64,000 nt of DNA from an uncultured Christensenella sp. Lineage in GTDB: Bacteria; Bacillota; Clostridia; Christensenellales; UBA1750. This document shows, piece by piece, positions 16,673 to 24,995 of the stretch (position 1 is the first letter of the stretch; the number at the start of each line of letters is the position of its first letter). Below the pieces are notes generated by a model, which was given only the letters and a program-made list of their open reading frames with translations, was not told where the DNA came from and made no database searches. Both the position numbers and the translations under genes were made by a program. The DNA lies in NCBI GenBank assembly GCA_905193155.1, contig CAJJNQ010000006.1, positions 1 through 64,000 of the forward strand, in the 5' to 3' direction.

Positions 16673-17302
16673 TCACTCGGCAAAAAGCCGCATCATTTTC
16701 TCAATGGCTTCCTCGCTCGGCCCGAAAAAGGGCAGCTGAATCAGATAATCCCCTTTTCTGCGCACAAGCAGGCAGCTTTTACACCCTTCCTGCGGATAAT
16801 CGAACCGCACGGACAGATATTTTCTGCCGCAAAGAAGGCGCTCCTCCCGTCCCAGAAAGACCACCTGCCCGCTTTCATCCGCAAGCGCCGCGTCAGCCAG
16901 CGTCTGCGTATACTTCTCCGCCGAAACCAGCTCGGCTTCCTCCGGGACAATGCGGATCAGGTTCAGGGAAACCGTCGCGTTGTCGTCCGGATTGCGCACC
17001 ATAAAATCGACAAACCGCGGCAAGGTCTGCACGCGCGCATGGGTGTACCGCCAGCGGGAAAGGCCGCTCATCTTGGCAAGACTCACAGGCGCCGCGATGC
17101 CCCAGCGATCGTCGGGCAGCATCAGCCGCACCGCCGCAAAGGCATTGATGCAGGTATGCCCGCGCCAGACGCAGCGCGTGATTTCATCGGTTTCGCAAAG
17201 GCGATTTTCCACGCTTTCCCCATGTTCCTCCCAGCCGATGCGTAGCGTAGACAGAATCAGGAGCAAAGTCAGCGTCATCAGCAAAAACACAATTTGATTC
17301 AT
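16673..17302 (-). CDS. membrane-anchored protein with one copy of the same domain
   Basis: This 209-aa protein has one N-terminal hydrophobic segment (residues 4-22) with no lipobox, so it is probably a signal anchor with the rest outside. Residues from about 42 on match the repeat of the downstream lipoprotein: TRCVWRGHTC-x-NAFA, LPDDRWGI, FVDFMVRNPDDNA, LLCGRKY, and VRRKGDYLIQLPFF. It lies 61 bp upstream of that gene and has its own promoter at 17328-17355, so the pair is probably co-transcribed. Function unknown. Confidence 0.75.
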   Translation of the reverse strand: MNQIVFLLMTLTLLLILSTLRIGWEEHGESVENRLCETDEITRCVWRGHTCINAFAAVRLMLPDDRWGIAAPVSLAKMSGLSRWRYTHARVQTLPRFVDFMVRNPDDNATVSLNLIRIVPEEAELVSAEKYTQTLADAALADESGQVVFLGREERLLCGRKYLSVRFDYPQEGCKSCLLVRRKGDYLIQLPFFGPSEEAIEKMMRLFAE

Positions 17303-17327
17303 GCTTTGTTCCCACCTCTATCCTAAA

Positions 17328-17355
17328 AGTATACAGATTTGCGTCCGGCCGTCAA
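17328..17355 (-). promoter_or_regulatory. promoter for the two repeat-domain genes
   Basis: The minus strand has -35 TTGACG (17350-17355), a 16-bp spacer and -10 TATACT (17328-17333), 26 bp before the start codon at 17302. Confidence 0.6.
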
Positions 17356-17365
17356 GAAAAAGCGC

Positions 17366-17404
17366 AAAAAAAGAGGACGGAAAATCTCTTTTCCGTCCCC
17401 TCTG
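17366..17404 (-). terminator. rho-independent terminator of the metNIQ operon
   Basis: The stem AGAGGACGGAAAA / TTTTCCGTCCCCTCT with a four-base loop is followed on the minus strand by a run of T residues, 11 bp after the metQ stop. Confidence 0.85.
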
Positions 17405-17414
17405 CGTTTAGAAC

Positions 17415-18317
17415 TTAGAACATCGGGATGACATTGGCGCCGTACTTCTCTTCGATGAAAGCGCGGATGGTGTCACTCTTCAGAGCCTCGACCAGCGCCT
17501 TGATCTCGGGACGCTCCTCGTCGCCGGCACGAACCGCAACGACGTTGGCATAGGTCTTAGCACCTTCGGAATCCTTGTTCTCGGTGGTCAGGAGCTTGTC
17601 GGTGATGCCGGCTTCCAGCGCATAGTTGCCGTTGGCGACGGCGAAATCCACATCTTCCAGAGAACGCGGAACCTGCTCGGCAGCGATTTCCAGAATCTCG
17701 ACGTTGTGGGGATTTTCCACGATGTCGCGGGCGGTGACGTCCAGGCCGGAGCCTTCGGGCAGCGTGATGATGCCGTTGGCTGCCAGCAGCTGAAGCGCGC
17801 GGGCTTCGTTGGTCGCATCGTTGGGCACGGAGATGGTCGCGCCATCGGGGATGTTGCTCAGGTCAGCGCTCTTACCGGCGTAGATGCCCAGGGGCTCGAA
17901 GTGAATCGCACCGGCGGAAACCAGATTGGTGCCGTTGTTCTCGTTGAAGTTGAGCAGATAGGGCAGATGCTGGAAGTAGTTCGCATCCAGATCGCCCGCT
18001 TCCAGTGCCTGGTTGGGCAGGACGTAGTCGGTGAACTCTTCGATCTCAAGCTCAATGCCCTGCTCGGCGAGGAGGGGCTTGACGGCCTCGAGAATCTCGG
18101 CATGGGGAGCGGGAGACGCGCCGACGACGAGCTTGACGGTCTCGGTGGGTTCAGTGGCCTGGCTCTCTTCGGGCTGAGCTGCATCGGTGGCAACGGGGGA
18201 TTCGACCGCAGTCTCGGCGGGAGACTCGGCGGGCTTCTGCGCAGAAGAGCAGGCAGACAGCGCCGCAACCAGCACAAGGGCCAGCAGCGCGGCAAGGATT
18301 TTCTTGGTAAGCTTCAT
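17415..18317 (-). CDS. metQ: MetQ, methionine-binding lipoprotein
   Basis: The 300-aa product has a lipoprotein signal with lipobox LSAC (Cys23) and a Ser/Ala/Pro/Glu-rich linker, then the NlpA fold: KLVVGASPAPHAEIL, DYVLPNQALEAGDLDANYFQH, and GIYAGK. These are hallmarks of D/L-methionine binding proteins. It is the last gene of metN-metI-metQ. The start follows AGGAGG. The upstream Met-type T-box supports methionine rather than another amino acid as substrate. Confidence 0.93.
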   Translation of the reverse strand: MKLTKKILAALLALVLVAALSACSSAQKPAESPAETAVESPVATDAAQPEESQATEPTETVKLVVGASPAPHAEILEAVKPLLAEQGIELEIEEFTDYVLPNQALEAGDLDANYFQHLPYLLNFNENNGTNLVSAGAIHFEPLGIYAGKSADLSNIPDGATISVPNDATNEARALQLLAANGIITLPEGSGLDVTARDIVENPHNVEILEIAAEQVPRSLEDVDFAVANGNYALEAGITDKLLTTENKDSEGAKTYANVVAVRAGDEERPEIKALVEALKSDTIRAFIEEKYGANVIPMF

Positions 18318-18369
18318 GGTTATTCCTCCTGAAAATCGATTTTATCGAAAAGTATAGAGTGAAGTTGTA

Positions 18370-19038
18370 TTAACGGGTGCGCTTGTCGATCTTCTTGGCG
18401 ACAAGCTCAAAGATCACCTGGATCACCTGAACGATGATCACGATGAGGATCAGCGTCAGGATCATCACGTCGTACTGGTAGCGGTGCATACCGTAGCGCA
18501 CGGCGATATCACCCAATCCGCCGCCGCCCAATGCACCCGCCATGGCCGAATAGCCCACGAGGGTAATCACCGTCACGGCAGCGCCGCGGATCAGCGAGGG
18601 AACGGATTCGGGCAGCAGCACCTTCAGGATGATCTCCATGTTGGTCGCGCCCATGGTGCGGGCGGCCTCGACCACGCCAGAGTCGATTTCCTTCAGGGAC
18701 TGCTCCACCATGCGCGCCACAAAGGGCGCTGCGGCCACAACCAGCGGCACGATGGTCGCCTTGGTGCCGAAGGCCTTGCCCACGATCAGGCGGGTCAAGG
18801 GCGCGATGACGAGCATCAGGATGACGAAGGGAATGGACCGGCCGACGTTGACAATCCAGCCCAGCACGGCGTTGAACGCGCGCATGGGGCGGAGACCGTC
18901 CTTATCGGTCAGAATCAGCGCGACGCCCAGCGGCACGCCGATGAGATAGGCAAACAGCGCCGAGACGAAGGTCATCACGAGCGTTTCGCCCGAGCCTTCC
19001 ATCAGCATCGGCAGGTTATCGGTAATCAGCTGCCACAT
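18370..19038 (-). CDS. metI: MetI, methionine ABC transporter permease
   Basis: This 222-aa membrane protein has about five helices and the permease signature for contact with the ATPase (EAARTMGATNMEIILKVLLP). Length and the GRSIPFVILM region fit MetI. The ATG at 19038 is behind GGAGG, 4 bp after the metN stop. It forms the channel for MetQ-delivered methionine. Confidence 0.93.
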   Translation of the reverse strand: MWQLITDNLPMLMEGSGETLVMTFVSALFAYLIGVPLGVALILTDKDGLRPMRAFNAVLGWIVNVGRSIPFVILMLVIAPLTRLIVGKAFGTKATIVPLVVAAAPFVARMVEQSLKEIDSGVVEAARTMGATNMEIILKVLLPESVPSLIRGAAVTVITLVGYSAMAGALGGGGLGDIAVRYGMHRYQYDVMILTLILIVIIVQVIQVIFELVAKKIDKRTR

Positions 19039-19042
19039 CGCG

Positions 19043-19783
19043 TCATTCCTCCTTCATGCCCAGCAGCATCCTCGTCACCGGGGATGCGGGGTTGACCATC
19101 ACGGTCGAAACATCGCCCTGCTCGACAAAGGTACCGTGGTTGATGATGGCGACCTTATTGCAGATGGCGTTGACCACGCCGATCTCATGGGTGATGATGA
19201 TGATGGTGACGCCCAGCTTGCAGTTGATGTCCTGCAAAAGGTTCAAAATGCTCTTGGTGGTGAAGGAATCCAGAGCGCTGGTGGGCTCGTCACAGAGCAG
19301 AATCTTGGGGTTATTGGCTAAAGCTCTTGCGATGGCCACGCGCTGCTTCTGTCCGCCGGAGAGCTGGGAGGGATAGGCCTTCGCCTTGTCCGCCAGACCG
19401 ACGATTTCGAGCAGTTCCATGGCGCGCTTTTCGCGCTCCGCTTTCTTCATGCCGTCCAGTTCCAGCGGGAAGCAGACGTTGTGCAGCACGTTGCGCTGCA
19501 TCAGAAGATTATACCCCTGAAAGATGACGCCGATGCTCTTGCGCAGCCGGGTGAGCTCTTTGCCCTGCAGCTTCGAGATATCCACGCCTTCCACTTCGAT
19601 TTTGCCCTCGGTGGGCATTTCCAGCAGCGCGATACAGCGCAGCAGCGTGCTCTTTCCCGCGCCGCTCATGCCGATGATGCCGAAGATATCGCCCTGCCCG
19701 ACGGTCAGGTTGATCCCGGAAAGCGCGGTTACGTCCGCCTCGCCCCCGTGGAACACCTTTGTAAGATCCGTAACCCTGATCAT
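19043..19783 (-). CDS. metN: MetN, methionine ABC transporter ATPase, short form
   Basis: The 246-aa ATPase has Walker A GMSGAGKST, signature LSGGQKQR, Walker B ILLCDEPTSALD, and the H-loop TH. It stops shortly after the nucleotide-binding domain, whereas the well-known MetN is about 340 aa with a C-terminal NIL/ACT-like domain that binds methionine and inhibits transport. That domain is missing, and no separate copy is next door. The start follows TGAGGTGAAGG. First gene of metNIQ. Confidence 0.92.
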   Translation of the reverse strand: MIRVTDLTKVFHGGEADVTALSGINLTVGQGDIFGIIGMSGAGKSTLLRCIALLEMPTEGKIEVEGVDISKLQGKELTRLRKSIGVIFQGYNLLMQRNVLHNVCFPLELDGMKKAEREKRAMELLEIVGLADKAKAYPSQLSGGQKQRVAIARALANNPKILLCDEPTSALDSFTTKSILNLLQDINCKLGVTIIIITHEIGVVNAICNKVAIINHGTFVEQGDVSTVMVNPASPVTRMLLGMKEE

Positions 19784-19821
19784 GATCCTTCACCTCAAAA
19801 TGCTTGACTTAATCTTCCCAG

Positions 19822-20126
19822 AAAAAAACTCCCGTCCCTTTGTATCAAAGGACGAGAGCCTTGCGCTTCGTTGTACCACCTTTATTCGCCTCTCCCTTGC
19901 GGGATGAAGCCTCATCGAGTACGGCGCAAACCATGTTTTACGCTTATACTCTATCGCTGTAACGGGCGATCCCGTCGTCACCTGAGCGCAATGCCTTGGC
20001 CACGCAACTCTAAGACCATGTTCATCCTTCCCGTGTGATCCGCTTGCAGCAAATGCGGACTCTCTGTGCACCCCGGCGGAGGGACTACTCTTCTCTTCGC
20101 TGTCTTTCAAAGGAGTATTAAGTTCA
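19822..20126 (-). promoter_or_regulatory. T-box leader of metNIQ, Met specifier
   Basis: The minus-strand leader has a Stem I with AGTA, the AGAGAG bulge and a GCTGCAAGC distal loop, the T-box core AAAGGTGGTACAACGAA (19867-19883), and a terminator stem (CTCTCGTCC / GGGACGGGAG, 19829-19857) with a T run. Pairing AAGAC with GTCTT puts ATG (20017-20019) followed by G in the specifier position, that is methionine, matching the genes below. A second ATG (20023-20025) is nearby, but both give Met. Confidence 0.92.
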
Positions 20127-20132
20127 GGCTTT

Positions 20133-20161
20133 ATTCTAGTTTGCGGGGCAGTTTTTGTCAA
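20133..20161 (-). promoter_or_regulatory. promoter of the metNIQ operon
   Basis: The minus strand has a consensus -35 TTGACA (20156-20161), 17 bp, and -10 TAGAAT (20133-20138), just ahead of the T-box leader. Confidence 0.8.
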
Positions 20162-20196
20162 CGGTGTTTTCTGTTAACAATACGTGAAACTCCCCC

Positions 20197-20225
20197 TTGT
20201 CATCCGGGCGGAAAAACCTTACAAT
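20197..20225 (+). promoter_or_regulatory. promoter for the ADP-ribosylglycohydrolase gene
   Basis: -35 TTGTCA (20197-20202), 17-bp spacer, -10 TACAAT (20220-20225), about 50 bp before the start codon. It is back to back with the metNIQ promoter. Confidence 0.65.
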
Positions 20226-20276
20226 TAGGGATGGTATAAAAACAAATCCCTGGATTTTTTACGGAGGATGAGCGAT

Positions 20277-21842
20277 ATGTATCTTTCGCTTGAGGATTAC
20301 CGCCGCAGGATGCTGGGCTGCTGGATCGGCAAAAACGTCGGCGGCACGCTGGGCATGCCGATGGAATGGAACCGCCAGCCCAACGATGTGACCTACTATA
20401 CCCACAAGATGACGGGCGAACCGTTGCCCAACGACGATCTGGACATCCAGGTGCTGTGGCTGCTGGCGCTGGAGGACAAGGGCCTGGACATCGACTGCAA
20501 GGTGCTGGGGCAGTATTTCAACGAACTGATGATTTTCACCCACGGCGAATACGGCACAGCCAAGACCAATCTGCGCGCCGGGCTTCAGCCGCCGGTCAGC
20601 GGCACGCACAACAACGACTTCAAGAATTCCTGCGGCTCCTTCATCCGTTCGGAAATCTGGGCCTGCCTCTTCCCCGGCCATCCGGAAAAGGCCGCGCAGT
20701 ATGCCTTCCAGGACGCGGTGGTGGATCACGGCAACGGCGAGGGCGTTTACGCCGAAGTGTTTGTCGCGGCGATGGAAGCGGCCTGCTTCTTCGAAACCGA
20801 TATCCGCAAGCTGATCGAGATCGGCCTTTCCTACATTCCGGAGGATTGCGCGGTTGCACGCGCGGTGCGCCACGGCGCGGCCTGCGCAGACGCGGGACTA
20901 AACCGCAGGGAAGCCCGCAAGGTGATGCTGGACAACTGGATCGGCCACATCGAATGGCACTACATCTCCCCCGAGGATGAGGCCGCGGGCTACAAGGAGG
21001 GCAAGATGGGCTGGGACGTGCCCTCCAACCTGTTCATCGTGGCCTATTCGCTGGTCAAGTGCGCAGGCAGCTTTGACGACTCGATTCTCACAGCGGTGAG
21101 CTTCGGTGAGGACACCGACTGCACCGCGGGCACCATTGCCGCGATGTATGGCCTGATGCACGGCGTGGACTGCATTGACGAAAAGTGGATCACCCCCATC
21201 GGGCGCGGCATTAAGACCGTGTCGCTCGATCCTTTCCGCCTAGGCAATCGCATTCCAACCACCATCGACGAGATGAGCGAGCGCGTGGAAAAGCTCTTTG
21301 TCCAGGCCGTAGCGAAGTTCAGCCTGGACATCCAGTTCACGCCCGAAAACGCCGGCCCGGTTCCGGATTTCCATGCAAAGGACTATTTCCTCAACCTCTA
21401 CGCCGAGATGAACACGGTCAAGTACGAATTCCCCTACATGAACGTGCGGCTGGATTACTGCGGCGAGCCGGTGCTCCAAGCCGGCGTGCCCAAGAAGATC
21501 CGCCTGATCGTCAGCAACAACTCCGCCTCCATCTCCGGCGACCGTGTGCAGATTCATCTCTACACGCAGGACGAGGTGCAGGTGCTCCCCGGCAAGGACG
21601 CAGTGGTGTTCGTCTCGATGGCGCATCTGGGCAGCGGCACCAAGGCGGCGGAATTCACCGTGCAGGTGGAGGAGCTGACCCGTCCGGTCTACCGCTTTGT
21701 GGCGGAATTCACCTTTGAGGAAAACAAAAAGGGCATGACCCATTGCGTGCCGTTCGTGCTGCTCAACGAGGGCGGCGAAGCGGTGCCCACCGTCTGGGAG
21801 AAGAGCGGCCCCTATCCCATCCCGAATCAGCCGCGCGTTTAA
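20277..21842 (+). CDS. ADP-ribosylglycohydrolase-family protein with C-terminal extension
   Basis: The first two thirds of this 521-aa protein match the ADP-ribosyl-(dinitrogen reductase) hydrolase fold: GCWIGKNVGGTLGMPME near the N-terminus, the acidic PNDDLDIQ cluster, and the metal-binding SFGEDTDCTAGTIAAM near residue 280. About 180 further residues form a beta-rich extension, perhaps a carbohydrate- or protein-binding domain. Start: the ATG at 20277 is 9 nt after GGAGG, while an ATG three codons upstream touches that site. Its natural substrate (ADP-ribose conjugate or a related N-glycoside) is unknown. Confidence 0.85.
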   Translation: MYLSLEDYRRRMLGCWIGKNVGGTLGMPMEWNRQPNDVTYYTHKMTGEPLPNDDLDIQVLWLLALEDKGLDIDCKVLGQYFNELMIFTHGEYGTAKTNLRAGLQPPVSGTHNNDFKNSCGSFIRSEIWACLFPGHPEKAAQYAFQDAVVDHGNGEGVYAEVFVAAMEAACFFETDIRKLIEIGLSYIPEDCAVARAVRHGAACADAGLNRREARKVMLDNWIGHIEWHYISPEDEAAGYKEGKMGWDVPSNLFIVAYSLVKCAGSFDDSILTAVSFGEDTDCTAGTIAAMYGLMHGVDCIDEKWITPIGRGIKTVSLDPFRLGNRIPTTIDEMSERVEKLFVQAVAKFSLDIQFTPENAGPVPDFHAKDYFLNLYAEMNTVKYEFPYMNVRLDYCGEPVLQAGVPKKIRLIVSNNSASISGDRVQIHLYTQDEVQVLPGKDAVVFVSMAHLGSGTKAAEFTVQVEELTRPVYRFVAEFTFEENKKGMTHCVPFVLLNEGGEAVPTVWEKSGPYPIPNQPRV

Positions 21843-21862
21843 GCGGTAAAACTTTGTTTTTG

Positions 21863-21913
21863 AGCAGTCCTGCGGCGGATTTCGGCCCTTTTGCAGGACT
21901 GCTTTCAGTTTTT
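21863..21913 (+). terminator. terminator after the ADP-ribosylglycohydrolase gene
   Basis: A perfect 11-bp stem AGCAGTCCTGC / GCAGGACTGCT (21863-21903) is followed by TTTCAGTTTTTT. Confidence 0.75.
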
Positions 21914-21962
21914 TCTGCTATACTTCAAAATGAAAAAACACTTTTTTTGAGGAGGAAAGGCG

Positions 21963-22652
21963 ATGAGATACAAAATCGAGGGCGGCTCTCTGCCCGTCGT
22001 GACCATCGAGCTCAATCGCGGTGAGAGTATTTTCACGCAGTCCGGCGGAATGTCCTGGATGAGCGGCGGCATTGACATGGACACCAACATGAAGGGCGGT
22101 TTTCTTGGCGGTCTGGGGCGTATGTTCACGGGGGAATCGCTGTTTCTGGCGACCTACACCTCCCGCGGCGAGGGACAGCAGATCGCGCTGGCTTCCTCTT
22201 TCCCTGGCTCCATCATCGCGCTGGAGATCGGCCCCGGCCGCGAATTCATCTGCCAGAAAAGCTCGTTTCTCTGCGCAACGCCCGGCGTCAACCTCTCGGT
22301 GGAATGGATGCGCCGCGTCGGGGCGGGGCTTTTCGGCGGCGAAGGTTTCCTTTTGCAGCGCCTGAGCGGCCAGGGGTTGGCGTTTCTCGAAATCGACGGC
22401 CATGTAGTGGAAAAGACGCTTGCGCCCGGCGAACAGCTAAAGGTCAACACCGGCAACGTGGCGGCGTTTGAATCGAGCGTTCGATACAACATTGAAACCG
22501 TGAAGGGCTTCAAAAACGTGCTCTTCGGCGGCGAGGGCTTATTCCTGACCGTGCTCACCGGTCCCGGAAGGGTTTGGCTGCAAACCATCTCCATGCCCGA
22601 GTTTGCGCAGAAGATCATCCCCTTCCTGCCCACGCCTTCTTCCGGCAACTGA
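21963..22652 (+). CDS. AIM24 / TIGR00266 family protein
   Basis: This 229-aa Gly-rich, beta-rich protein matches the AIM24/TIGR00266 family by its opening (YKIEGGSLPVVTIELNRGESI), the FTQSGGMSWMS stretch, and the repeated GGEG(F/L)xL motif (FGGEGFLLQRLSGQG and FGGEGLFLTVLTGPG). No signal peptide or membrane segment is present. Bacterial members have no settled function; mitochondrial AIM24 affects inner-membrane structure. The start has GAGGAGG at ideal distance. It is framed by terminators on both sides, so it is a single-gene unit. Confidence 0.88.
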   Translation: MRYKIEGGSLPVVTIELNRGESIFTQSGGMSWMSGGIDMDTNMKGGFLGGLGRMFTGESLFLATYTSRGEGQQIALASSFPGSIIALEIGPGREFICQKSSFLCATPGVNLSVEWMRRVGAGLFGGEGFLLQRLSGQGLAFLEIDGHVVEKTLAPGEQLKVNTGNVAAFESSVRYNIETVKGFKNVLFGGEGLFLTVLTGPGRVWLQTISMPEFAQKIIPFLPTPSSGN

Positions 22653-22677
22653 GCTGCATAAATACTCATTTTTCTTG

Positions 22678-22708
22678 GCGCGTCCTTTGATCTCAAAGGG
22701 CGCGTTTT
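22678..22708 (+). terminator. terminator after the AIM24-family gene
   Basis: An interrupted stem formed by GCG, CCTTTGA / TCAAAGG and CGC is followed by TTTTGTTACGTTTTT, between this gene and the aromatic operon promoter. Confidence 0.65.
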
Positions 22709-22730
22709 GTTACGTTTTTGCGATATCTCT

Positions 22731-22758
22731 TTGCTTTTATGCAGTGCTGTGCTATACT
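22731..22758 (+). promoter_or_regulatory. promoter of the aromatic amino acid operon
   Basis: -35 TTGCTT (22731-22736), 16-bp spacer, -10 TATACT (22753-22758), about 45 bp before pheA. No T-box, Trp-type leader peptide or other attenuator is visible in the short leader. Confidence 0.55.
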
Positions 22759-22802
22759 CTGCTTATTCATTCGGAAAATGTTCCGGCAGGGAGGCGTCAA
22801 AG

Positions 22803-23885
22803 ATGACGGATTTGGAGCAGGCAAGGCTGACCATCAACGAAGTGGATCAAAAGATGGCCGAGCTTTTCTGCAAACGCATGGAAGCGGTCGAGCTGGTCGC
22901 GCGCTATAAATCCGCCCACCAGATGCCCATCTTCGACGCGGCGCGCGAAGAAGTGGTCGTCAAAAAGAACTGCGCCTACATCGAGCAGATGCGCTACCTG
23001 CCCTATTACGAAAAGTTCATCCGCTACGAAATGGGTCTTTCCAAGGACTACCAGTCCACACTGATTCATTCGACGGTGGTGGGCTATTTCGGCGCGGAAG
23101 GATCGCACACGCACGCGGCGGAGCAGATGCTCTTCCCCTGTGAAAAGTCGATCTCCTTTTCCACCTTTGAAGAGATTTTCGACGCGGTGGAATCCGGCCG
23201 CATCGCTTACGGCGTGATTCCCTTTGAAAATTCCAATACGGGTGATGTGGGCAACATCCTCGATCTGCTCAAGACCCACAACGTCTATATCCGTAAAATG
23301 TACGATTTGAAGATCCGGCAGTGCCTGCTGGGTCTTGAAGGCGCGCCCGTTTCCGGAGTCAAGACGGTGTTTTCTCACCCGCAGGCGCTGTCGCAGTGCC
23401 GCGATTTTCTGACCCAGCTGAGCGCGGAACAGGTGAGCTCTGCCTCCACCTCCGAAGCCGCCAAGCATGTGGCCGAGCTTCGGGACCCCTCGTGCGCGGC
23501 GATCGGTTCTGCCGTCGCTGCGGAGCTTTACGGTCTTTCTGTGCTCGCACGCGACATCAATACCTCCTCGGACAATACGACCCGATTTATTATCATCGCT
23601 AAATCGATGGCTGAAAACGGCAATCGATTTAGCCTTTTGTTTACTGTACATCACGAGGTGGGTCAGCTCGCCGGCGTGATGCGCATTGTCAGCGACCTGG
23701 GCTTTAATCTGGAATGCATCAAGTCCCGCCCGCTCAAAAATGCACCTTGGCAATATTATTTCTATATCGAAGTGGTCGGCGATCTATCCGGCGCAGCCGC
23801 TTCCTCCCTGCTGGAGCAGCTCGGAAAGGTCTGTACGCAGATTAAGGTGCTGGGCACCTATACCATCGAAAAAAGTGAAGAATGA
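22803..23885 (+). CDS. pheA: bifunctional chorismate mutase / prephenate dehydratase
   Basis: The 360-aa P-protein makes phenylpyruvate from chorismate. Residues 1-85 are an AroQ-type chorismate mutase (LTINEVDQKMAELFCKRM); 92-275 are prephenate dehydratase (GYFGAEGSHTHAA, the NTTR-like motif as DNTTRF); and 275-360 form an ACT domain with a CIKSRP motif where Phe would bind for feedback. The ATG at 22803 has GGGAGG 8 nt upstream; the open frame extends 32 codons into the promoter. First gene of the operon. Confidence 0.94.
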   Translation: MTDLEQARLTINEVDQKMAELFCKRMEAVELVARYKSAHQMPIFDAAREEVVVKKNCAYIEQMRYLPYYEKFIRYEMGLSKDYQSTLIHSTVVGYFGAEGSHTHAAEQMLFPCEKSISFSTFEEIFDAVESGRIAYGVIPFENSNTGDVGNILDLLKTHNVYIRKMYDLKIRQCLLGLEGAPVSGVKTVFSHPQALSQCRDFLTQLSAEQVSSASTSEAAKHVAELRDPSCAAIGSAVAAELYGLSVLARDINTSSDNTTRFIIIAKSMAENGNRFSLLFTVHHEVGQLAGVMRIVSDLGFNLECIKSRPLKNAPWQYYFYIEVVGDLSGAAASSLLEQLGKVCTQIKVLGTYTIEKSEE

Positions 23886-23973
23886 ACACAAAAAATGGGG
23901 ATCGGCGGGGAGCGGTGACAGAACATCGTTCCCCTTTTTCTATCAAACGGACGAAATACGGAAGGATGGCAGT

Positions 23974-24981
23974 ATGGAACAAATGGAATTGAACGTAAAC
24001 CTGGGCTCTCGTGCTTACCCGATTCATTTCGGGCGCGGGCTGCTTGAGCATCTTGCGGATTATGTAAATCTCGACCGCAAGGTGCTGGTGCTGACGGACG
24101 ACGGCGTGCCGAAAGAGTATCGGGATACAGTGCTTGCCCAGTGCCCCAACGGCAGTGCGGAAGTCGTGCCGATGGGCGAAGGTGCTAAATCTTTCCCTGT
24201 GTTGGAGCGTGTGTGCGCGCGGATGCTGGAACTGAACTTCGGACGCAGGGATCTGCTCATCGCGCTGGGCGGCGGTGTTGTGGGCGACCTGGGCGGTTTT
24301 GCCGCAGCCGGCTATATGCGCGGCATTGACTTTATTCAGATTCCCACCACAACGCTTTCCCAGATCGATTCGTCGGTCGGCGGCAAGACCGCCATCAACT
24401 TAAACGGCGTCAAAAACATCATCGGCGCGTTCCACCAGCCGCGCGCGGTGCTGATCGACTTTGACACGCTCAAAACCCTGCCGCCGCGGCATTGGGCCAA
24501 TGGTCTTGCCGAAGCGGTCAAGATGGGGCTGATTCTCGACGCAGATCTGTTTGCGTTGTTTGAAGCGGGCGATGTGCAGGCGCATCTGGAGGAAATCATC
24601 TATCGCTCCATTGCCGCCAAAGCGCGCGTGGTGGAGCAGGACGAAACCGAGCAGGGGCTGCGCAAGGCGCTGAACTTCGGCCACACCATCGGCCACGGCA
24701 TTGAGAGCGCGGCGCACCTGCACGGGCTGTATCACGGCGAGTGCGTGGGACTGGGAATGCTCTATTTTATCACCGATCCGGCGCTCAAGGCCCGCACGGT
24801 CAAGGTGCTCGCCTCCCTGAATCTGCCCACGGAAGTATCGCTTGACCCCGACGCAGTCTTTGCCGCGATGTCCCACGACAAAAAGAGCGGCGCGGGCGGC
24901 ATCACCACGGTTAAGGTGGACAGGCCCGGCCACTGCTATTTTGAGAATATGACGCTGGACGCGCTCCGCGCTCTGCTGTAA
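23974..24981 (+). CDS. aroB: 3-dehydroquinate synthase
   Basis: AroB (335 aa) closes DAHP to 3-dehydroquinate, the second shikimate step, using NAD+ and a divalent metal. Motifs are intact: GGGVVGDLGGFAA, PTTTLSQIDSSVGGKT, and the metal-binding NFGHTIGHGIE. The ATG at 23974 follows GGAAGGATGG; the frame is open far upstream into pheA, but without a site. The 88-bp gap after pheA contains no obvious terminator. Confidence 0.95.
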   Translation: MEQMELNVNLGSRAYPIHFGRGLLEHLADYVNLDRKVLVLTDDGVPKEYRDTVLAQCPNGSAEVVPMGEGAKSFPVLERVCARMLELNFGRRDLLIALGGGVVGDLGGFAAAGYMRGIDFIQIPTTTLSQIDSSVGGKTAINLNGVKNIIGAFHQPRAVLIDFDTLKTLPPRHWANGLAEAVKMGLILDADLFALFEAGDVQAHLEEIIYRSIAAKARVVEQDETEQGLRKALNFGHTIGHGIESAAHLHGLYHGECVGLGMLYFITDPALKARTVKVLASLNLPTEVSLDPDAVFAAMSHDKKSGAGGITTVKVDRPGHCYFENMTLDALRALL

Positions 24982-24995
24982 AAAAGGAGGTCGCT

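Noticed and set aside
403..22652. Sirtuin and ADP-ribosylglycohydrolase considered as parts of one NAD-linked defence system
   Set aside because: They are about 19 kb apart, on opposite strands, in unrelated transcription units, and the sirtuin is an ordinary single-domain deacylase.
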